The notes: a model not told the origin generated them from the sequence alone. DNA of 55,685 nucleotides from Sphingomonadaceae bacterium (GCA_947453945.1 CANGJB010000020.1:1-55685); one strand, 5' to 3'. Positions 24,307-33,831 are shown, counted from the first letter of the stretch. Translations and numbers: made by a program.

Positions 24307-25250
24307 ACTCGCCCCTCAATCGCATCCCAGATCATCCCCGCCGTGTCGGTCCCATTGAACCGATCGATGGCAACAATCCCCGTCGGCGAAGTCACGTTGA
24401 TTTCGGTCAGCCACTTGCCGCCGATCACGTCGATGCCCACAAAAATCAGCCCCAGCCGCTTCAGTTCCGGCCCCATCGCGGCGCAGATTTCCTGCTCCTC
24501 ACCCGTCAGCGCGGTCTTCTCCGCATAGCCGCCCACCGCCAGGTTTGAGCGGAACTCGCCCTCGCCCGGCTTGCGGTTGATCGCGCCCGCCACTTCGCCG
24601 TCCACCAGCACGATGCGCTTGTCGCCCTCGCTCACTTCGGGAAGGAAGGCCTGCACCATGTGCGGCTCGGGCCAGGTCTGGTTGAACACTTCGAGCAGCG
24701 CGCCGAGGTTCTCGCCCTCTTCCGAAACGCGGAAGATCGCCTTGCCGCCGTTGCCGTGGATCGGCTTGATCACGATGGCGCCGTGGCGCTTCTGGAACTC
24801 GCGCACTTCTTCCACCGAGCGCGTCACCAGCGTGGGCGGCATAAAGCGCCGGTAATCGAGCACCATGACTTTTTCGGGCGCATTGCGCACACTGCGAGGG
24901 TTGTTCACCACCAGCGTCTCGGCCTCGATCCGCTCCAGCAGATGCGTCGCGGTGATATAACCCATGTGGAACGGCGGATCCTGACGCATCAGCACCACAT
25001 CGATATCGCGCCCCAGATCCAGCCGCCGCGCCTCGCCTGCATGGTAGTGATCGCCCGCCACATGCTGCACGGTGACAGGCACGGCCCGCGCCGTCAGCCG
25101 GTCGTTCTCGTCGAGCGACAAGGCGCCGACGTCATAATGGTAAATCTCATGCCCCCGCGCCTGCGCCGCCAGCATCAGCGCGAACGAGGAGTCCCCGTTA
25201 ATATTGATCGAATGCAACGGGTCCATCTGGACGGCAACGCGAAGGGTCAT
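24303..25250 (-). CDS. gshB: Glutathione synthetase
   Basis: 315 residues, the standard length. It joins gamma-glutamylcysteine and glycine using ATP. Visible: the N-terminal RVAVQMDPLHSININGDSS, VLMRQDPPFHMGYI, the ATP-grasp segment IVIKPIHGNGGKAIFR, and the C-terminal GIDVIGGKWLTEINVTSPTG. Its last bases overlap the convergent lipoprotein gene by four. Two GFA proteins and a LigF-like glutathione transferase encoded elsewhere in this window would use its product. Confidence 0.97.
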   Translation of the reverse strand: MTLRVAVQMDPLHSININGDSSFALMLAAQARGHEIYHYDVGALSLDENDRLTARAVPVTVQHVAGDHYHAGEARRLDLGRDIDVVLMRQDPPFHMGYITATHLLERIEAETLVVNNPRSVRNAPEKVMVLDYRRFMPPTLVTRSVEEVREFQKRHGAIVIKPIHGNGGKAIFRVSEEGENLGALLEVFNQTWPEPHMVQAFLPEVSEGDKRIVLVDGEVAGAINRKPGEGEFRSNLAVGGYAEKTALTGEEQEICAAMGPELKRLGLIFVGIDVIGGKWLTEINVTSPTGIVAIDRFNGTDTAGMIWDAIEGRV

Positions 25251-25393
25251 CTGGCCTCAATCCGTTAAAGGGGGGTGCGTGATACCCCGCAGCCGCGCCT
25301 TAATGCGGTTTGCGCGGGTTTGCGACCATGAATGCGCTGTGCCCGGTCGACCTGCCGCCTGGCACCGATTTTCACGAAAAGGGACCAGACCAC

Positions 25394-25594
25394 ATGCGCA
25401 AGACCTTGACCGCGATCGCCTGCACCGCCGCCATCCTCGGCTGGACCGCCACCGCTTCGGCCAACCCCGAAAAGCACCCGACCGAGCACCCGAAGGACGG
25501 GGAGCACAAGGATGGCCATGACGGCGATCACAAGGACGGCCACGAAGGTGAGCACAAGGATGGCGAGCACAAGGACGGCCATCCCAAGCCGTAA
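25394..25594 (+). CDS. Exported His/Asp/Lys-rich repeat miniprotein
   Basis: 66 residues. The start is chosen at ATG 25394 because a signal peptide begins there (RKTLTAIACTAAILGWTATA). The mature part is a tandem array of HKDG-like units, such as EHKDGHDGDHKDGHEGE, with about nine His among Asp, Glu, Lys and Gly and no hydrophobic core. It is therefore disordered and likely metal-binding in the periplasm (Zn, Ni or Cu; inference). The repeat is visible in the DNA as recurring CACAAGGAYGG. It stands alone between gshB and yraN. Confidence 0.65.
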   Translation: MRKTLTAIACTAAILGWTATASANPEKHPTEHPKDGEHKDGHDGDHKDGHEGEHKDGEHKDGHPKP

Positions 25595-25604
25595 GCTTTG
25601 AAGT

Positions 25605-25961
25605 TCATGCGCCGGGTTGCCACGCATTGGCGATCCGGCGCGGCCAGGTTCCGGGGGCGATCAGGATCACGTCGATCCGCACATCGTCACCCGGCCCGGC
25701 AAACCGCGGGGCCAGGGCTTCTGCCGCCCGCGCCACGCGCCGCAACCGCCGCGCATCAATGGCCTGATCCAGCGCCGCCCGGCTGCTGCGCCACTTCACC
25801 TCGATGAACGCGACCGTGCGCCCCTTGCGCGCCACGAGGTCCACCTCGCCCGCGCCCACGCGCTGCCGCCTTGCCAGAATGCGCCAGCCACCAAACCACA
25901 AATACCATGCCGCGAGGGCCTCCCCGCGCCGCCCCCTCCGCTCGGCCTCCGCCCTATTCAT
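25605..25961 (-). CDS. yraN: YraN/UPF0102 family nuclease-like protein
   Basis: About 118 residues. Family pattern: RRGEALAAWYL, GGWRILARRQR, GEVDLVARKGRTVAFIEVKWR, which holds the D...ExK core of the Holliday-junction-resolvase-like fold, and RIDVILIAPG. The exact biochemical role is not settled. Two starts are possible: ATG 25961, matching family N-termini, and GTG 25976, which overlaps the rsmI stop. It lies downstream of rsmI, an arrangement conserved in many bacteria. Confidence 0.88.
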   Translation of the reverse strand: MNRAEAERRGRRGEALAAWYLWFGGWRILARRQRVGAGEVDLVARKGRTVAFIEVKWRSSRAALDQAIDARRLRRVARAAEALAPRFAGPGDDVRIDVILIAPGTWPRRIANAWQPGA

Positions 25962-25972
25962 CTCCGGGCGGC

Positions 25973-26809
25973 TCACCCCTTCAATTCCAGCGCGCGCGCA
26001 TAGAGCGCCTTGCGGTCCAGCCCATGCGCCTTCGCCACCAGCGCCGCCGCCTTGGAAACCGGCAAGTCCGCCAGCGCCGCCAGCAATTGCGCGTCGATAT
26101 CCGCCTCGCCCGGCTTCTCCGGCGCGCCCGGCGGCCCGGCGAGCAGCACAATCTCCCCGCGCGGCGGATGCGCGGTGTAATGCGCGGCCAGCTCCTCGGC
26201 CGTGCCGGTGCGGCATTCCTCATGCAGCTTGGTCAGTTCGCGCGCCACGGCAATCTCGCGCCCCGGCATGATCCGCGCCATCGCCTCTAGCGAGGCCACC
26301 AGCCGCGGCCCCGTCTCGTAAAACACCAAGGTCACAGGCATCGCCGCCATCTCGGTCAGCACGTCTCCGCGCGCCTTGTCCTTGCTTGGCAGGAAGCCTG
26401 CAAACAGGAAGCGGTCCGTCGGCAGCCCTGCCAGAGTCAGCGCCGCCACCAGCGCACTCGCGCCCGGAATCGTTGTCACCGCAATGCCCCGGATGCGCGC
26501 CTCGCGCACCAGCCGGTAGCCGGGATCGGAGATCAGCGGTGTCCCGGCATCGGACACCAGCGCCACCGCCCCGCGCGTCATTTCCCCCAGCAGCGCCTCA
26601 CGCGCCGCATCGCTGGCATGATCGTCATAGCGCCGCAGCGGGCGTTTCAGTCCTAAATGGTGAAGTAATCCGCCTGTCACCCGCGTATCTTCGCAAGCAA
26701 CAACGGTGCATCCCGCCAAAACCTCGATTGCACGCCGACTGATATCGCCGAGATTGCCAATAGGGGTTGCTACAATATAGAGGCCGGGTTCGAGTAAGGG
26801 CGTATCCAT
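25973..26809 (-). CDS. rsmI: 16S rRNA (cytidine1402-2'-O)-methyltransferase
   Basis: 278 residues. A tetrapyrrole-methylase-fold enzyme that methylates the ribose of C1402 in 16S rRNA. Motifs: LYIVATPIGNLGDIS near the start, ALVSDAGTPLISDPGYRLV, and IPGASALVAAL. The ATG at 26809 begins the conserved part; an in-frame ATG at 27067 would overlap the divergent lipoprotein gene. The yraN gene follows. The divergent partner resembles LpoA, a known neighbourhood for rsmI. Confidence 0.95.
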   Translation of the reverse strand: MDTPLLEPGLYIVATPIGNLGDISRRAIEVLAGCTVVACEDTRVTGGLLHHLGLKRPLRRYDDHASDAAREALLGEMTRGAVALVSDAGTPLISDPGYRLVREARIRGIAVTTIPGASALVAALTLAGLPTDRFLFAGFLPSKDKARGDVLTEMAAMPVTLVFYETGPRLVASLEAMARIMPGREIAVARELTKLHEECRTGTAEELAAHYTAHPPRGEIVLLAGPPGAPEKPGEADIDAQLLAALADLPVSKAAALVAKAHGLDRKALYARALELKG

Positions 26810-26849
26810 ACGCTGACCAATGGACCGGCTACCAGGGAGCGGCAAGCCA

Positions 26850-28016
26850 ATGATGATGGGCAGCATGAAGCAGGCAGGCACAAATCTGCGGCGCATCGCG
26901 GTCGCGGGGGCTCTCGCGCTCCTCGCAGGCTGCGCCGTGATCCCCAAGCCTTCCGCCCCGCCGCCGCCTCCGCCCAAGCCCGTGGAAGTCACGCCCGATG
27001 CCAACGTGCTCCCCACCGATGCGGATCGCCACCGCGTCGCGCTGCTCGTGCCGATGAGCGGGCCCAACGCGCCGGTCGGTCAGGCCATCGCCAATGCAAC
27101 GACCATGGCGCTGCTCGATACCAATGCGCAGAACGTGCGCATCACGACGTATGATACCGCGATGGGCGCCGGCCTTGCGGCCAACAAGGCGATCCTCGAT
27201 GGCAACCGTCTGATCCTCGGGCCGCTGCTGGCAGACGAAGTCGTGGCGGTCGCCAGCGTGGCGCGTCCGGCCAAAGTGCCGATGATCACCTATTCGAACG
27301 ATGCCGCCGTGGCAGACCGCGATGTGTTCGTGCTGGGCCAGGTGCCCGCGCAGGCCATCGCCCGTGTGGTCGGCTTTGCGAAGGACAAGGGCATCACGTC
27401 GATCGGCGCGATCATCCCCACCGGCGCCTATGGCCAGCGCATCTCCTCGGCGCTGGGCGCCGCGGCCCGCGCGCGCGGCCTCACCATCACCGCCATCGAA
27501 GCGTATGATCGCTCCAATACCTCGGTTTCCAGCGCGGTGCGCCGCGTGCTGGCCAAGGGCCAGGTCGATGCGCTGCTGATCGGCGATAGCGGGCGCATCG
27601 CGCTGATGGCCGCGCCCGCCGCTGCCGGCACGCGCCTGCTCGGCACCGAACTGTGGAACGGCGATGCCTCCATCGCAAAAAGCCCGTCCATGCGCGGTGC
27701 ATGGTTTGCCGCCGTGTCCGACAGCCGGTTCGGCCGGTTCGAGCAGTCCTACCGCACCCGCTTCGGCGCCGCGCCCTCGCGCCTCGCCACGCTGGGCTAC
27801 GATTCGGTGCTGCTCACGCTCAATGTCGCGCGGGGCTGGAGGCCGGGCACCTTGTTCCCAACCGCCAAGCTCTATGCACGCGATGGCTTCGTCGGGCTCG
27901 ACGGCGTGTTCCGGTTCGAGGCGAACGGCGTGGCCGAACGCGCGATGGAAGTGCGCGAAGTCGGCGCAGGCACGTTCCTCACGGCCAGCCCCGCACCGGC
28001 CAAGTTCGTTCCCTGA
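26850..28016 (+). CDS. LpoA-like penicillin-binding-protein activator (lipoprotein)
   Basis: 388 residues. A lipobox (LALLAGC) is followed by a Pro-rich linker (PPPPPPKP) and a periplasmic-binding-protein type I domain beginning RVALLVPMSGPNAPVGQ. The family activates bifunctional penicillin-binding proteins from the outer membrane. It diverges from rsmI with only about 40 bases between, so their promoters overlap. ATGs at 26850, 26853 and 26856 are all possible; GGGAG precedes the first. Assignment rests on domain layout plus the rsmI neighbour. Confidence 0.82.
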   Translation: MMMGSMKQAGTNLRRIAVAGALALLAGCAVIPKPSAPPPPPPKPVEVTPDANVLPTDADRHRVALLVPMSGPNAPVGQAIANATTMALLDTNAQNVRITTYDTAMGAGLAANKAILDGNRLILGPLLADEVVAVASVARPAKVPMITYSNDAAVADRDVFVLGQVPAQAIARVVGFAKDKGITSIGAIIPTGAYGQRISSALGAAARARGLTITAIEAYDRSNTSVSSAVRRVLAKGQVDALLIGDSGRIALMAAPAAAGTRLLGTELWNGDASIAKSPSMRGAWFAAVSDSRFGRFEQSYRTRFGAAPSRLATLGYDSVLLTLNVARGWRPGTLFPTAKLYARDGFVGLDGVFRFEANGVAERAMEVREVGAGTFLTASPAPAKFVP

Positions 28017-28103
28017 GCCTGAGCCAGCAAAACCGGGGATATTCGCGGATAAGCACCTATCCCCCATTGCGGCGGGATTCGCGCGTGTTCTATAGCCGTT
28101 CCC

Positions 28104-30122
28104 ATGTCTGACGACCTGTTTGAACAGCTCCCTGCCCGCCGCGCCGACGAAAGCTACGACGGCAGCGCCATCGAGGTGCTCGAAGGGCTCGAACCCGTCC
28201 GCCGCCGCCCGGGCATGTACATCGGCGGGATCGACGAACGCGCGCTCCACCACCTCGCCGCCGAAGTGCTCGACAACGCGATGGACGAGGCCGTTGCAGG
28301 CCACGCGAACCGCATCGAAGTCTCGCTTGAGGAAGGCCCCCCGGGCACCGCGGGCAAGATCACGATCAGCGACAACGGCCGCGGCATCCCGGTCGATGAA
28401 CACCCCAAATACCCCGGCAAGTCCGCGCTCGAAGTCATCCTCACCACGCTCCACTCGGGCGGCAAGTTCTCCGGCAAGGCCTATGCCACCTCGGGCGGCC
28501 TCCACGGCGTCGGCATCTCGGTGGTCAACGCGCTGTCCGTGCTCACCCGCGTCGAAGTCGCACGCGGCAAGGAGCTCTATGCGCAGGAATTCTCGCGCGG
28601 GGTCGCCACCGGCGCGCTCCAGCGCATCGGCGCTGCGCCAAACCGGCGCGGCACGCAGGTCACGTTCGTCCCTGATGGGGATATCTTCGGCGAAGACGCA
28701 TGCTTCAAGCCCGCGCGCCTGTTCCGCCTCGTGCGCTCCAAGGCCTATCTCTTCGCCGGCGTCGAAATCCGCTGGAAGTGCGCGCCCGCGCTGATCGCCG
28801 GAACAGACATCCCGGCCGAGGCCGTATTCCAGTTCCCCGGCGGTCTTGCCGATCACCTTGCCGAACAGATCGCGGGCCGCGAATGCGTGACGAGCGTGCC
28901 GTTCGCCGGCAGCCAGGATTTCCCCGCCGGCCCGAATGGTGAGGAAATGGGCCGCGCCGAATGGGCCATCGCCTGGCCCTTGTGGTCCGATGGGTCCTAC
29001 AGCTGGTATTGCAACACCATCCCAACCCCCGATGGCGGCACGCACGAAGCCGGCCTGCGCGCCGCGCTCACCAAGGGCATCCGCGCGTTCGGCGAACTCG
29101 TCGGCCAGAAGAAGGCCAAGGACATTGCGCCCGAGGACATGCTGACGGGCAGCGAGATCATGCTCTCGCTATTCATCCGCGATCCCCAGTTCCAGAGCCA
29201 AACCAAGGACCGCCTCACCAGCCCCGAGGCCGCGCGCATGGTCGAGGCCGCGATGCGCGATCACTTCGACCACTTCCTCACCGACAATATGGAGCGCGGC
29301 AAGGCCCTGCTCGGCTCGGTCATGGAGCGGATGGACGAGCGCCTGCGCCGCAAGGCGGAGCGCGAGGTCAAGCGCAAGACCGCGACCAACGCGCGCAAGC
29401 TGCGCCTGCCCGGCAAGCTCACCGATTGCAGCGGCGAAGGCAGCGGCGAGACCGAACTGTTTATCGTCGAGGGCGATTCGGCAGGCGGCAGCGCCAAGCA
29501 CGCGCGCGACCGCAAGACGCAGGCGATTCTGCCGATCCGAGGTAAGATCCTCAACGTCGCCAGCGCCAGCGCCGACAAGATCCGCGCCAATGCCGAAATC
29601 GCCGATCTCGCGCTCGCCTTGGGCTGCGGCATGCGCAAGGAGTGCAACGCCGATGCGCTGCGCTACGACCGGATCATCATCATGACCGACGCCGATGTCG
29701 ACGGCGCGCATATCGCCACCTTGCTGATGACGTTCTTCTTCCAGGAAATGCCGGAAATCGTGCGGCGCGGGCATCTCTACCTCGCCCAGCCGCCGCTCTA
29801 CCGCCTCACCAATGGCGCCACCTCGGTCTACGCCAAGGACGACGCGCATCGCGCCGAACTCGAAGCCACGAAGTTCAAGGGCAAAAAAGTCGAAGTCGGC
29901 CGCTTCAAGGGCCTCGGCGAAATGAACCCGCAGCAGCTGCGCGAAACGACGATGAGCCCCGCCAGCCGCAGCCTGATCCGCATCACCCTGCCCCCCGAAT
30001 ACGAAGGCCGTGCGGCGGTGAAAGACCTTGTCGACCGCCTGATGGGCCGCGATCCCGCCCAGCGCTTCATGTTCATCCAGAACCGCGCCGGCGAACTCGA
30101 TCCTGAAATGATCGACGCCTGA
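28104..30122 (+). CDS. parE: DNA topoisomerase IV subunit B
   Basis: 672 residues. GHKL ATPase domain first (EVLDNAMDEAVAGH, ISDNGRGIPVDEHP, GGLHGVGISVVNALS), then the transducer domain, then TOPRIM with LFIVEGDSAGGSAK and TDADVDGAHI. It unlinks replicated chromosomes together with ParC, which is not in this window. The PPEYEGRAAVKDLVDRLMGR tail and length fit ParE rather than GyrB. The aldo/keto reductase starts one base inside its stop (TGATG). Confidence 0.96.
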   Translation: MSDDLFEQLPARRADESYDGSAIEVLEGLEPVRRRPGMYIGGIDERALHHLAAEVLDNAMDEAVAGHANRIEVSLEEGPPGTAGKITISDNGRGIPVDEHPKYPGKSALEVILTTLHSGGKFSGKAYATSGGLHGVGISVVNALSVLTRVEVARGKELYAQEFSRGVATGALQRIGAAPNRRGTQVTFVPDGDIFGEDACFKPARLFRLVRSKAYLFAGVEIRWKCAPALIAGTDIPAEAVFQFPGGLADHLAEQIAGRECVTSVPFAGSQDFPAGPNGEEMGRAEWAIAWPLWSDGSYSWYCNTIPTPDGGTHEAGLRAALTKGIRAFGELVGQKKAKDIAPEDMLTGSEIMLSLFIRDPQFQSQTKDRLTSPEAARMVEAAMRDHFDHFLTDNMERGKALLGSVMERMDERLRRKAEREVKRKTATNARKLRLPGKLTDCSGEGSGETELFIVEGDSAGGSAKHARDRKTQAILPIRGKILNVASASADKIRANAEIADLALALGCGMRKECNADALRYDRIIIMTDADVDGAHIATLLMTFFFQEMPEIVRRGHLYLAQPPLYRLTNGATSVYAKDDAHRAELEATKFKGKKVEVGRFKGLGEMNPQQLRETTMSPASRSLIRITLPPEYEGRAAVKDLVDRLMGRDPAQRFMFIQNRAGELDPEMIDA

Positions 30123-30982
30123 TGCACCCCGCCACTCACGCCCTCGGCCAGTTCACCGTAAACCGCATGGGCTACGGCGCGATGCAGCTCGCCGGCCCCG
30201 GCGTCTACGGCCCCCCGCGCGATCCGGCCGAGTGCCTTGCCGTGCTGCGCGAGGCGGTGGAGAGCGGGGTCAACCATATCGACACCAGCGATTTCTATGG
30301 CCCCGAAGTCACCAACAAGCTGATCCGCGAGGCGCTCGCACCCTATCCCGCCGATCTCGTGCTCGTCACCAAAGTCGGCGCGCGCCGCGGCTCCGATGCC
30401 TCGTGGATCATGACGCCGGAGCCCGCCGCGCTGGTCGATCAGGTCCACGGCAACTTGCGCAACCTTGGCGTCGAAGCGCTCGATGTCGTCAACTTGCGCA
30501 TCGGGCATGCCTTCAGCACCGACGAGACCAGCCTTGCGGAGCGCTTCGGCGCGCTGATGGACCTCAAGCAGCAAGGCAAGATCCGCCACGTCGGCCTCAG
30601 CAACGTGACGGCAGCCCAGATCGCCGAAGCGCGCGCCATCGGCGAAGTCGCTTGCGTCCAGAACGCCTACAACATCGTCCAGCGCAGCGATGACGCGCTG
30701 ATCGATGCGCTTGCCGCAGACGGCATTCCCTACGTCCCGTTCTTCCCGCTCGGCGGCTTCTCGCCTCTGCAATCCGCCGCGCTCGATGCCCATGCCGCGC
30801 GGCTGGGCGCCAGCGCGATGCAGCTGGCGCTCGCATGGCTGCTCCACCGCGCACCCAATGTGCTGCTGATCCCCGGCACATCCTCGCGCGCCCACTTGCG
30901 CGAAAACCTCGCGGCAGCCCGCATCGCGCTCTCGGCAGACGACATGGCCGCGCTCGATGCCATCGGCGCCGCATCCGCCTGA
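30122..30982 (+). CDS. Aldo/keto reductase family oxidoreductase
   Basis: 286 residues with the TIM-barrel pattern of aldo/keto reductases. Catalytic D54 and Y59 in NHIDTSDFYG and K84 in LVTKVG are present. The usual active-site His is not visible: the expected place reads DVVNLRIG, with Arg. The same feature occurs in the YdbC-like group. NADPH binding is suggested by LLIPGTSSRAHLREN. It overlaps parE by one base. Substrate unknown. Confidence 0.9.
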   Translation: MHPATHALGQFTVNRMGYGAMQLAGPGVYGPPRDPAECLAVLREAVESGVNHIDTSDFYGPEVTNKLIREALAPYPADLVLVTKVGARRGSDASWIMTPEPAALVDQVHGNLRNLGVEALDVVNLRIGHAFSTDETSLAERFGALMDLKQQGKIRHVGLSNVTAAQIAEARAIGEVACVQNAYNIVQRSDDALIDALAADGIPYVPFFPLGGFSPLQSAALDAHAARLGASAMQLALAWLLHRAPNVLLIPGTSSRAHLRENLAAARIALSADDMAALDAIGAASA

Positions 30983-31120
30983 GCGTTCAGCCGGGTTTAA
31001 CCGCGCCGTCCGGGTTTCACCCTAGGCCCAGCCAAACCCCCTCGCAGCCCCAGCGCGCCTAGAACGCCGCCGACACCCGCCGCGCAGTCCCGCGTGGCGG
31101 CAGGGACGGGCTCACTCGGC

Positions 31121-32989
31121 ATGGATTATCTCAGGAACGCTCCGATCGGACGCAAGCTCGCGGTTATGTTCGCGGTGCTTTCACTGGTCGTCGTCGCCGC
31201 CATCGGCATGATGGTATGGAGCATGAGCTCGATGCGAGCCTCCGAAATCGAAGTGGCAGAGGAACACGTCCCTCAGGCGCTAGCGGCCGACAAGGTCAAC
31301 ACCGCCATGGCCGAATTCGAAAACGCGCTGCGCGCCCACCTTCTTGCCGCCGACGAATACGAGCGCGCCGATGCCGAAGCCGTGATCGCAGCCAACCAGA
31401 AGATCATCAGCACGCAGACAGCGGCGTTCGAGGCGACCGATCTCGACAACCGGGAAAAGAACTACCTCAAGGCCTTCAAGTCCGGCTGGCAGCAGATGAG
31501 CCAGGATACCAGCCAGATCATCCAGCTTTCTTCCGAAGGCCGCACTGCCGAGGCGCTGGCCCGGCTTGCCACCTCGAATGAACCCGTCCAGGTCACGATC
31601 AAGGCGCTCAGCGACCTTGCCAACTACCAGAAGCAGCATATCGATCTGGCCAACAAGGAAGCAGCGGTCTCCTATGATGCTGCGCTCTGGACTGGCCTGA
31701 TCGCCACGCTGATCCTGCTCGGCACGCTTGGCGGGATCTACCTCTTCATGGTGCGCCTCGTTGCCCGCCCAGTCGGCCAGATCACCACGGCGATCCAGGA
31801 TCTTGCCGAAGGCCGCCTCGCCGGCGCGCTCCAGGTTGCTGATACGCAGGACGAAGTCGGCGCACTGGGCCGCGCCATGCGCGCGCTTCAGGGGCAGCTC
31901 GCCCAGGCCGAGCAGAGCAAGGCCGAACAAGTCGAACTCATCGTCAGCACGCTCGGCGCAGCGCTCGCCCAGTTCAAGGAAGGCGATCTTGCCGCCCGCG
32001 TCACCGCCGCGCTCGAAGGCCCCTTCGCCCGCCTCAAGACCGATTTCAACGCGATGGCGAGCGAGCTTGAGCAAGTCATCGGCTCGGTCGCGGGTACGGC
32101 CACCGGCGTCCAGACCGGCTCGACCGAAATCCGGGCCGCCTCCGATGATCTGGCCAGCCGCACAGAACAGCAGGCCGTCAATCTCGAATCCGCCGCCAAT
32201 GCGATGCGCGAAGTGACGGCCAAGGTGGAGCAGAGCGCGCACAATGCCGGCGCAGTGCGCGAAACCATCGTGCGCGCCACAGAGCGGGCCAATGCGGGCG
32301 GCGATGTGGTCAAGCGCGCGGTCGGCGCGATGGATTCGATCGTCGATAGTTCAAAGCAGATCACCCAGATCATCGACCTGATCGATGGCATTGCCTTCCA
32401 GACCAATCTGCTTGCGCTCAACGCCGGGGTCGAAGCCGCGCGGGCTGGCGAAGCAGGCCGCGGCTTTGCCGTCGTCGCCAACGAAGTACGCGCGCTCGCC
32501 CAGCGCTCGGCCGAAGCCGCGCGCGATATCAAGGGCCTGATCAGCGGCAGCGCGCAGCATGTCGAAATGGGCGTCCACCTTGTCGGCCAGACCGGTGAGG
32601 CGCTCGATGCGATCATCACCCAGGTGGCCGAAATCGGCACGCTGGTCGAAGGCATCGCCACTGCCGCAGTCGATCAGGCCGCCAGCATTTCCAAGGTAAA
32701 CGTGACCATGGGCGAGCTTGACCGGATGACCCAGCAGAATGCCGCAATGGTCGAGGAAAGCGCAGCTGCCTCGCGCAATCTCTCGGGCCAGGCCGCCAAT
32801 CTTGCCAATCTCGTCACGCGCTTCCGGGGGAGCGGGATCACGGCCTCTGCCACCAGCTATGCCGCGCCGGTCGCCCCGCGCGCGGCTCCGGCCCCGCTGG
32901 CTCCGCAGCCGCGCCCGATCGCGGCTGCCGCCCCGGTCCGCGGCAATCTCGCGGTCGCGGTGGACGAGGACAACTGGTCCGAATTCTGA
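31121..32989 (+). CDS. Methyl-accepting chemotaxis protein
   Basis: 622 residues. Transmembrane helix 1 (about 15-37) is followed by a periplasmic four-helix-bundle-type sensor, transmembrane helix 2 near 195-215, HAMP domains, and the cytoplasmic signalling hairpin with its highly conserved tip GIAFQTNLLALNAGVEAARA. It senses an external signal and controls CheA elsewhere. ATG 31121 starts right before the first helix. No chemotaxis genes lie beside it. It ends in a Pro/Ala-rich tail and a final WSEF, resembling a receptor-tail docking peptide. Confidence 0.95.
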   Translation: MDYLRNAPIGRKLAVMFAVLSLVVVAAIGMMVWSMSSMRASEIEVAEEHVPQALAADKVNTAMAEFENALRAHLLAADEYERADAEAVIAANQKIISTQTAAFEATDLDNREKNYLKAFKSGWQQMSQDTSQIIQLSSEGRTAEALARLATSNEPVQVTIKALSDLANYQKQHIDLANKEAAVSYDAALWTGLIATLILLGTLGGIYLFMVRLVARPVGQITTAIQDLAEGRLAGALQVADTQDEVGALGRAMRALQGQLAQAEQSKAEQVELIVSTLGAALAQFKEGDLAARVTAALEGPFARLKTDFNAMASELEQVIGSVAGTATGVQTGSTEIRAASDDLASRTEQQAVNLESAANAMREVTAKVEQSAHNAGAVRETIVRATERANAGGDVVKRAVGAMDSIVDSSKQITQIIDLIDGIAFQTNLLALNAGVEAARAGEAGRGFAVVANEVRALAQRSAEAARDIKGLISGSAQHVEMGVHLVGQTGEALDAIITQVAEIGTLVEGIATAAVDQAASISKVNVTMGELDRMTQQNAAMVEESAAASRNLSGQAANLANLVTRFRGSGITASATSYAAPVAPRAAPAPLAPQPRPIAAAAPVRGNLAVAVDEDNWSEF

Positions 32990-33032
32990 ACTACGCCATA
33001 GGACCCGAGCCTTGTGCGAAGGTGAGGGCCCT

Positions 33033-33061
33033 GGCCGGCCGGGATCTAATCCTGGCCGGCC
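33033..33061. terminator. Strong hairpin between convergent genes, stop codon in the loop
   Basis: GGCCGGCC plus GGGAT pairs with ATCCT plus GGCCGGCC in a 13-pair stem with one G-U. The three-base loop CTA (33046-33048) is the reverse-strand TAG stop of the TonB-like gene. It lies 44 bases after the chemoreceptor stop. There is no U-tract, so it may act as a bidirectional stem or a 3'-end stabiliser. Confidence 0.5.
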
Positions 33062-33831
33062 GCATTGTCCTCGCGTTTGGCGGCCTTGAAATCGAACCGG
33101 ATCCGCACCCAGGTGCCCAGCTGCGGCTTGCCGTCCACGCGCGGCGGCCGCACCAGAAATTGCCAAGCCGCCTGCCGCAGCGCACGCGCCAGCCCCGAAC
33201 CGCGCGGGCTCTCATCCACTTCGCGGCAATCCTCCACATGGAACCGCTCGACCGTCCGGCAGATGATCAAGGCCCAATCGCCGTTCGATCCGCCCCGCGC
33301 CCCGCGCATATAGGGCGATAGCTCGGCATTTGTCGGCTCGCGGTACCATTCGGCATTATAGACCCGTGCGCCGCCCGGCCCGTCGCCCGTGCCTTCCGCA
33401 CTGCCGCCTCCGCCGGCGGAAGCGCCGGTAGAACCGCCGCCACCGGCCGGCTTGATCCGGCTGATGTCGGCCTTGGCGATGTCCTCGCGGCTCATGTGGA
33501 TGAAGCCCGGGGGCCATTCGACCTGGTTCTTGCTTCGCACCTCCACGCGCGGCAGCAGCTTGGGCGGCGGCGTGGTGACTGTCTGCACCTGCTCCTGCTT
33601 CACATCCTGCTTGGGCGCGGCCTTTTCCTTGGCCTTGTCGGCCGAGGGCGGGGCAATGTTGATGGCCACAAGCTGGCCCCCGGCCTCGCCCCCGCCGCCG
33701 CTGATCGCGCTCATCGTCACCAGCACGAACACGAGGAACAGGCCGACCAGCAGCGCCATCACGAACGACACGGCTCGGTCCCGGCGCGACGGAGCGTAGC
33801 GCGCGGGGCTGGCAGCGGAAACGGTCGGCAT
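33046..33831 (-). CDS. TonB-like energy transducer protein
   Basis: 261 residues. Short cytoplasmic N-terminus, one membrane helix (VSFVMALLVGLFLVFVLVTM), then a periplasmic stretch rich in Lys/Glu/Pro and a Gly/Ser linker (GGGGSTGASAGGGGS). The C-terminal domain (about 175-255) has NAEWYREPTNAELSPYM and GTWVRIRFDFKA, like TonB-type C-termini that contact outer-membrane receptors. It could power the receptors in this window, but no exbB/exbD are beside it. I set ATG 33831 because the family-like N-terminus begins there. Confidence 0.75.
   Translation of the reverse strand: MPTVSAASPARYAPSRRDRAVSFVMALLVGLFLVFVLVTMSAISGGGGEAGGQLVAINIAPPSADKAKEKAAPKQDVKQEQVQTVTTPPPKLLPRVEVRSKNQVEWPPGFIHMSREDIAKADISRIKPAGGGGSTGASAGGGGSAEGTGDGPGGARVYNAEWYREPTNAELSPYMRGARGGSNGDWALIICRTVERFHVEDCREVDESPRGSGLARALRQAAWQFLVRPPRVDGKPQLGTWVRIRFDFKAAKREDNAAGQD

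Noticed and set aside
26829..29045. A 738-codon leftward open frame opposite the LpoA-like gene and parE.
   Set aside because: Antisense shadow; the sense genes show full conserved motifs.
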